Shown in pieces: positions 50,832 to 53,544 of a stretch of 53,544 nt of DNA (within the stretch, counting starts at the first letter, position 1; each line of letters starts with the position of its first letter). A program made the translations under genes and the position numbers. The notes below the pieces were generated by a model. The model saw only the letters and a program-made list of their open reading frames with translations, did no database searches and had not been told where the DNA came from. Source of the stretch: Flemingiibacterium sp045636145 (GTDB lineage: Bacteria > Bacillota > Clostridia > Oscillospirales > CAG-272). The stretch spans positions 1 through 53,544 of the forward strand of contig JAZTWV010000003.1 in NCBI GenBank assembly GCA_045636145.1, in the 5' to 3' direction.

Positions 50832-50969
50832 GATGCTTTGTCTTCCGCAGTTACCCACGGCTTTTGTTCTCGGACTTACGACGGACGTTTGGTGTCCGCC
50901 GGAAAAATTTCCGCCGAATATTTCGATTATTTTTCTCCTCGTCAACCGCCTTTTGACGGTCCCGGCGCT
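50832..50969 (-). ncRNA. glmS_rz: glmS ribozyme (glucosamine-6-phosphate riboswitch)
   Basis: On the minus strand, the 5' end reads AAGCGCCGGGACCGTC, matching the conserved A|GCGCC cleavage site. A stem GACCGTC/GGCGGTT (50955-50961 with 50944-50950) has an AAAA loop and is followed by TTGACGAGG. Further conserved parts are ATCGAA...TTCGGCGGA and a P3-type stem (AGAAAAAT/ATTTTTCC). It ends near GACAAAGC (50835-50842). Cleavage should occur between 50969 and 50968, about 20 bases past the glmM stop, and cut the glmM-glmS message when glucosamine-6-phosphate is high. The class is known; the match is by eye. Confidence 0.93.
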
Positions 50970-50988
50970 TAGGTGTTTTATCCTCACA

Positions 50989-52347
50989 TTATTTGTAGCT
51001 TTCAAGCTGCTTCTTTATACGCTCGGCGGTATTCTCGGCTATGCTCTTTGCAAGCTCGGAATCTTCGCCCTCTGTCATTATGCGTATAAGCGGTTCGGTG
51101 CCGGAAGGTCTTGTAACGATTCTTCCTGTATCACCCATTGCCTTCTTGGCTTCGTCAAGAATTTCCTTGACCTTGTGATCTGTATAGAATGCCAATTTTG
51201 CTTCGGCAGACACACGGATGTTTACAATGAACTGAGGGAATCTTGTCATAGCCTTTGCGGCATCACTGAGTGTCACTCCGGTGCGCTTTAGCTGAGAGAG
51301 AAGCTGGATTGACGTAAGCTGACCGTCGCCTGTGGTGGAATAGTCGCGGAATATAATGTGTCCGGACTGCTCACCGCCCAGATGATAATCTTCAAGCAGC
51401 ATTTCTTCAAGCACATATCTGTCGCCTACTTTTGTAGCTTCAAAGCGGATTCCGTTTGCTTCGCAGAATTTTGTGAAGCCGAAGTTGGTCATGATGGTAC
51501 CTACAACGGTGTTCTTGTTCAGCTTTCCACGCGCCTTCATGTCGAGTGCGAGGATTGCCATTATCATGTCGCCGTCAACGTCATTGCCTTCGTTGTCAAT
51601 GCAAAGACAGCGGTCTGCATCTCCGTCATAAGCAATACCGGCATCAAGACCGTGCTCTGTCACGTAGGCTCTTAGATTGTCAAGGTGAGTAGAGCCGCAG
51701 TTTTCGTTGATGTTTACTCCGTCGGGATCGCTCGAAAGAATAACAGCATTTGCACCGAGACGCTCAAAAAGTTTGGCCGCTGTACGGCTTGCCGATCCGT
51801 TTGCGCAGTCAACGGCGATATTCATGCCTTCAAGAGAGCAGTGCACGGAGCTTACAAGATGGTCAATGTAATCCTTGGGAGCATTTTGTGCGCGTGTTAC
51901 ACGTCCTATGTCACGGGATGCCGCAAGCTTTGGTGCGGGCGTGCCGTCAAGCACAATTGATTCAATGCGCTCCTCAAGCTCATCTGCCAGCTTGAAGCCG
52001 TCTTCGTTGAATATTTTTATGCCGTTGTAATCGTAAGGGTTGTGCGAAGCGGAAATCATGATGCCTGCGTGCGCCTTGTATTTGCCGATAAGATAAGCTA
52101 CGGCTGGGGTTGGCACCACGCCAAGATCAATAACATCCGCACCTACCGAGCAAAGTCCTGCTGTGAGAGCAGAGGCTAGCATCTCGGAGGAGAGTCTTGT
52201 GTCCATCCCGACGAGCACGGTGGGGAGATTACGTCTGCCGCTTGAAAGAACCTCTGCCGCCGCGCGTCCTATCTGCATAGCGCGCTCACAGGTCAGTTCT
52301 TCATTGGCAACTCCGCGTACACCGTCAGTACCGAAAAGTCTTCCCAT
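50989..52347 (-). CDS. glmM: Phosphoglucosamine mutase
   Basis: GlmM turns glucosamine-6-phosphate into glucosamine-1-phosphate on the way to UDP-GlcNAc. The 452-residue product starts MGRLFGTDGVRGVAN and has the active-site phosphoserine segment GIMISASHNPYDYNGIK (about 94-110), the metal-binding DGDADRCL (about 240) and the sugar-binding GEQSGHII, with the phosphate-binding RPSGTEPLIRIM near the end. Length is typical. It starts 22 bases after the LbH gene, and the next feature downstream is the glmS ribozyme, so glmM and glmS are probably one message. Confidence 0.97.
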   Translation of the reverse strand: MGRLFGTDGVRGVANEELTCERAMQIGRAAAEVLSSGRRNLPTVLVGMDTRLSSEMLASALTAGLCSVGADVIDLGVVPTPAVAYLIGKYKAHAGIMISASHNPYDYNGIKIFNEDGFKLADELEERIESIVLDGTPAPKLAASRDIGRVTRAQNAPKDYIDHLVSSVHCSLEGMNIAVDCANGSASRTAAKLFERLGANAVILSSDPDGVNINENCGSTHLDNLRAYVTEHGLDAGIAYDGDADRCLCIDNEGNDVDGDMIMAILALDMKARGKLNKNTVVGTIMTNFGFTKFCEANGIRFEATKVGDRYVLEEMLLEDYHLGGEQSGHIIFRDYSTTGDGQLTSIQLLSQLKRTGVTLSDAAKAMTRFPQFIVNIRVSAEAKLAFYTDHKVKEILDEAKKAMGDTGRIVTRPSGTEPLIRIMTEGEDSELAKSIAENTAERIKKQLESYK

Positions 52348-52369
52348 GGGTTGTCTTCCTTTCTAAATA

Positions 52370-53044
52370 CTAATGTTTTTTTACAATGTTGTCGGAATCC
52401 TTGTAGATGGAATCCGGCGGAACAACACCGCGAACTCTTGACAGCGGGTAAATATTGGAATTTTTGCCCACTATCGTTCCCGGACAGAGAACGCTGTTGC
52501 AGCCAACTTCCACGTTGTCGCCCAGCATTGCGCCGAACTTCTTTCGTCCGGTTTCCATGACCGTTTCGCAGCATTTAACGGCTACCGGCGTTTTGTCACT
52601 CTTGACGTTGGACGTGACTGCGCCTGCGCCCATATGAGATTTGTATCCCAGAATGGAATCGCCCACATAGTTGAAGTGCGGCACCTGTACGCAGTCGAAC
52701 AGAATACAGTTTTTCAGCTCACAGGAGTTTCCCACAACTGCATTCTTTCCTATAATAGCAGATCCGCGTATGTAAGCACAGTGACGTATTTCTGCACCCG
52801 AATCAATGATACACGGACCGCCGATGTAGGCAGTTGGTGCGATTTTTGCATCCTTTGCGACAAAAACACCGTCACCGCGGTCTTCGTACAGGTTAGGGTC
52901 GAGCTTTTTTTCGAGTTCAATGATAAAATCCTTGATACTGTCAAGCAGTTCCCACGGAAAAACTCTTTGCTTGAAGAGATCAGCGGCTATCGTGTGTGAG
53001 CAGTCGTAAAGGTCGCCCACGGTTGGGATGAAGCCTTCATTCAT
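52370..53044 (-). CDS. Left-handed beta-helix acyltransferase-like protein (GlmU C-terminal type)
   Basis: The 224-residue product has an N-terminal helical part (about 1-50) and then hexapeptide repeats (about 65-205), such as IAPTAYIGGPCII, IIGKNAVVGNSCEL, MGAGAVTSNVKSD and VEVGCNSVLCPGTIVGKNS. It resembles the C-terminal acetyltransferase half of GlmU and the LbH UDP-GlcNAc pyrophosphorylase-like proteins of Clostridia, but lacks the pyrophosphorylase half. It may N-acetylate glucosamine-1-phosphate, since it stands in front of glmM and glmS. The start is the ATG at 53044, with AAAGGAG upstream; the longer frame to 53134 is excluded for lack of a ribosome binding site. Confidence 0.82.
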   Translation of the reverse strand: MNEGFIPTVGDLYDCSHTIAADLFKQRVFPWELLDSIKDFIIELEKKLDPNLYEDRGDGVFVAKDAKIAPTAYIGGPCIIDSGAEIRHCAYIRGSAIIGKNAVVGNSCELKNCILFDCVQVPHFNYVGDSILGYKSHMGAGAVTSNVKSDKTPVAVKCCETVMETGRKKFGAMLGDNVEVGCNSVLCPGTIVGKNSNIYPLSRVRGVVPPDSIYKDSDNIVKKH

Positions 53045-53261
53045 TATGTTGTATCTCCTTTCTGCGGCAAAATACCGCGTATTTGTCCAAAATCGGGCAA
53101 TATATATTATATCATATGTAGAAAAGAATGTCAAGTCGCCTGATTTGGGTTGAAAATAGTTTACAAACAGGGGTTTGTATATAAAAGCACCACAAAACTT
53201 TATTTTGATTGATTTTCAATGGATAATTTATACAAACTCGCAAAAAAGATAAAAAAGGGTA

Positions 53262-53290
53262 TTGACAAAAGGGGAGGGATGTGATAGAAT
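53262..53290 (+). promoter_or_regulatory. rRNA operon promoter P1
   Basis: TTGACA (53262-53267), 17 bases and TAGAAT (53285-53290) form a strong sigma-A promoter pointing right, towards the expected 16S gene. The gap 53045-53261 before it is AT-rich, with no gene seen. Confidence 0.8.
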
Positions 53291-53359
53291 AAATAAGCTG
53301 TCCGCGAGGGAGACCGAGCGGAGTGAGAAAAGTTTTGAAAAAAACTTTTAAGAAACCCC

Positions 53360-53388
53360 TTGACAAGGCGGAAGAGATATGATATAAT
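53360..53388 (+). promoter_or_regulatory. rRNA operon promoter P2
   Basis: TTGACA (53360-53365), 17 bases and TATAAT (53383-53388) form a second, perfect promoter, about 98 bases downstream of P1. Tandem promoters are typical of rRNA operons. Confidence 0.9.
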
Positions 53389-53544
53389 ATCAAAGTCGCC
53401 CGAAAGAGGGAGGCAGCGAGTTGGTCCTTGAAAATTGAACAACAAGAGATTAGGATGAGTACAAAGAAGTGAGGCATCGAGAGATGCTGAATGGAAGATG
53501 TATAAACGATAACAAAGAAATCTCGACAATTCTTTTGAACACGA
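53389..53544 (+). other. rRNA operon leader, 16S expected just past the right edge
   Basis: After P2 comes a leader with TCCTTGAAAATTGAACAACA at 53424-53443, very like the antitermination-type segment found before 16S rRNA in Firmicutes. The final bases (TTCTTTTGAACACGA, ending at 53544) match the usual sequence just before 16S position 1. The 16S gene itself is not in the window. Confidence 0.8.

Noticed and set aside
53389..53544. 16S rRNA gene start
   Set aside because: Only promoter and leader are present; the gene would begin after the window end.

Overview
The window is chromosomal DNA next to the replication origin of a spore-forming, low-GC Gram-positive bacterium, most likely an anaerobic Clostridia (Oscillospirales-like) gut lineage. 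The evidence is the order dnaA / rpmH-rnpA-yidD-yidC-jag-mnmE, a nearby soj-parB-noc-rsmG-mnmG cluster with parS sites, SpoIIE (endospore formation), an NfnAB-type ferredoxin:NADP transhydrogenase (fermentative anaerobe), a glmS ribozyme, and strong AGGAG ribosome binding sites. About 48 protein genes fill the window. No tRNA gene, CRISPR array, prophage or insertion sequence was found.

Layout. 1-291: DnaA boxes downstream of dnaA, the likely oriC (dnaN is expected just left of the window). 292-1776: dnaA on the minus strand. 2083-6624: the plus-strand ribosome, RNase P, membrane-insertase and tRNA-modification cluster. 6666-27441: almost wholly minus strand. It holds three little-known surface-type proteins and an RNHCP protein, then serS, parB, soj, noc, rsmG, mnmG, a WG-repeat protein, rlmH, a WalJ/YycJ-type hydrolase, galK, cinA, glyA, an MgsA-like protein with altered active-site positions, a MinD-like ATPase, and nfnB-nfnA. 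27729-30932: spoIIE and nth, plus strand. 30950-31340: a gene-free stretch of structured dispersed repeats. 31342-39548, minus strand: a DHHW/MBOAT O-acetylation pair, a mannonate-type SDR, a divergent MreB-like protein, maf, a DUF4321 protein, dut and a U32 protein. 39727-46673, plus strand: a lipoprotein, proB, recG, an MscS channel, rarA and a YmdB-type phosphodiesterase, with a second copy of the dispersed repeat at 45615-45774. 46805-53044, minus strand: typA, then glmS, a glmS ribozyme, glmM and a left-handed beta-helix acyltransferase-like gene. 53262-53544: tandem promoters and leader of a plus-strand rRNA operon; 16S rRNA should begin just beyond the right edge.

How the parts work together. 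The left part is the origin housekeeping module: initiation (DnaA), segregation (ParB/Soj/parS), nucleoid occlusion (Noc), and tRNA/rRNA modification (MnmE+MnmG, RsmG, RlmH). Compared with the Bacillus order, the mnmG-rsmG-noc-soj-parB block is flipped relative to mnmE, so it probably runs head-on to the fork leaving oriC. The right part supplies cell-wall precursors: LbH protein, GlmM and GlmS, with a metabolite-sensing ribozyme between glmM and glmS. Points most worth a second look: the MinD-like/MgsA-like pair with non-canonical residues and an odd start codon, the dispersed repeat pair, the intercistronic glmS ribozyme, the flipped origin block, a Spo0A-type promoter candidate before spoIIE, and the divergent MreB paralogue. 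I did not find a clearly novel multi-gene system; the window is mostly core genome.
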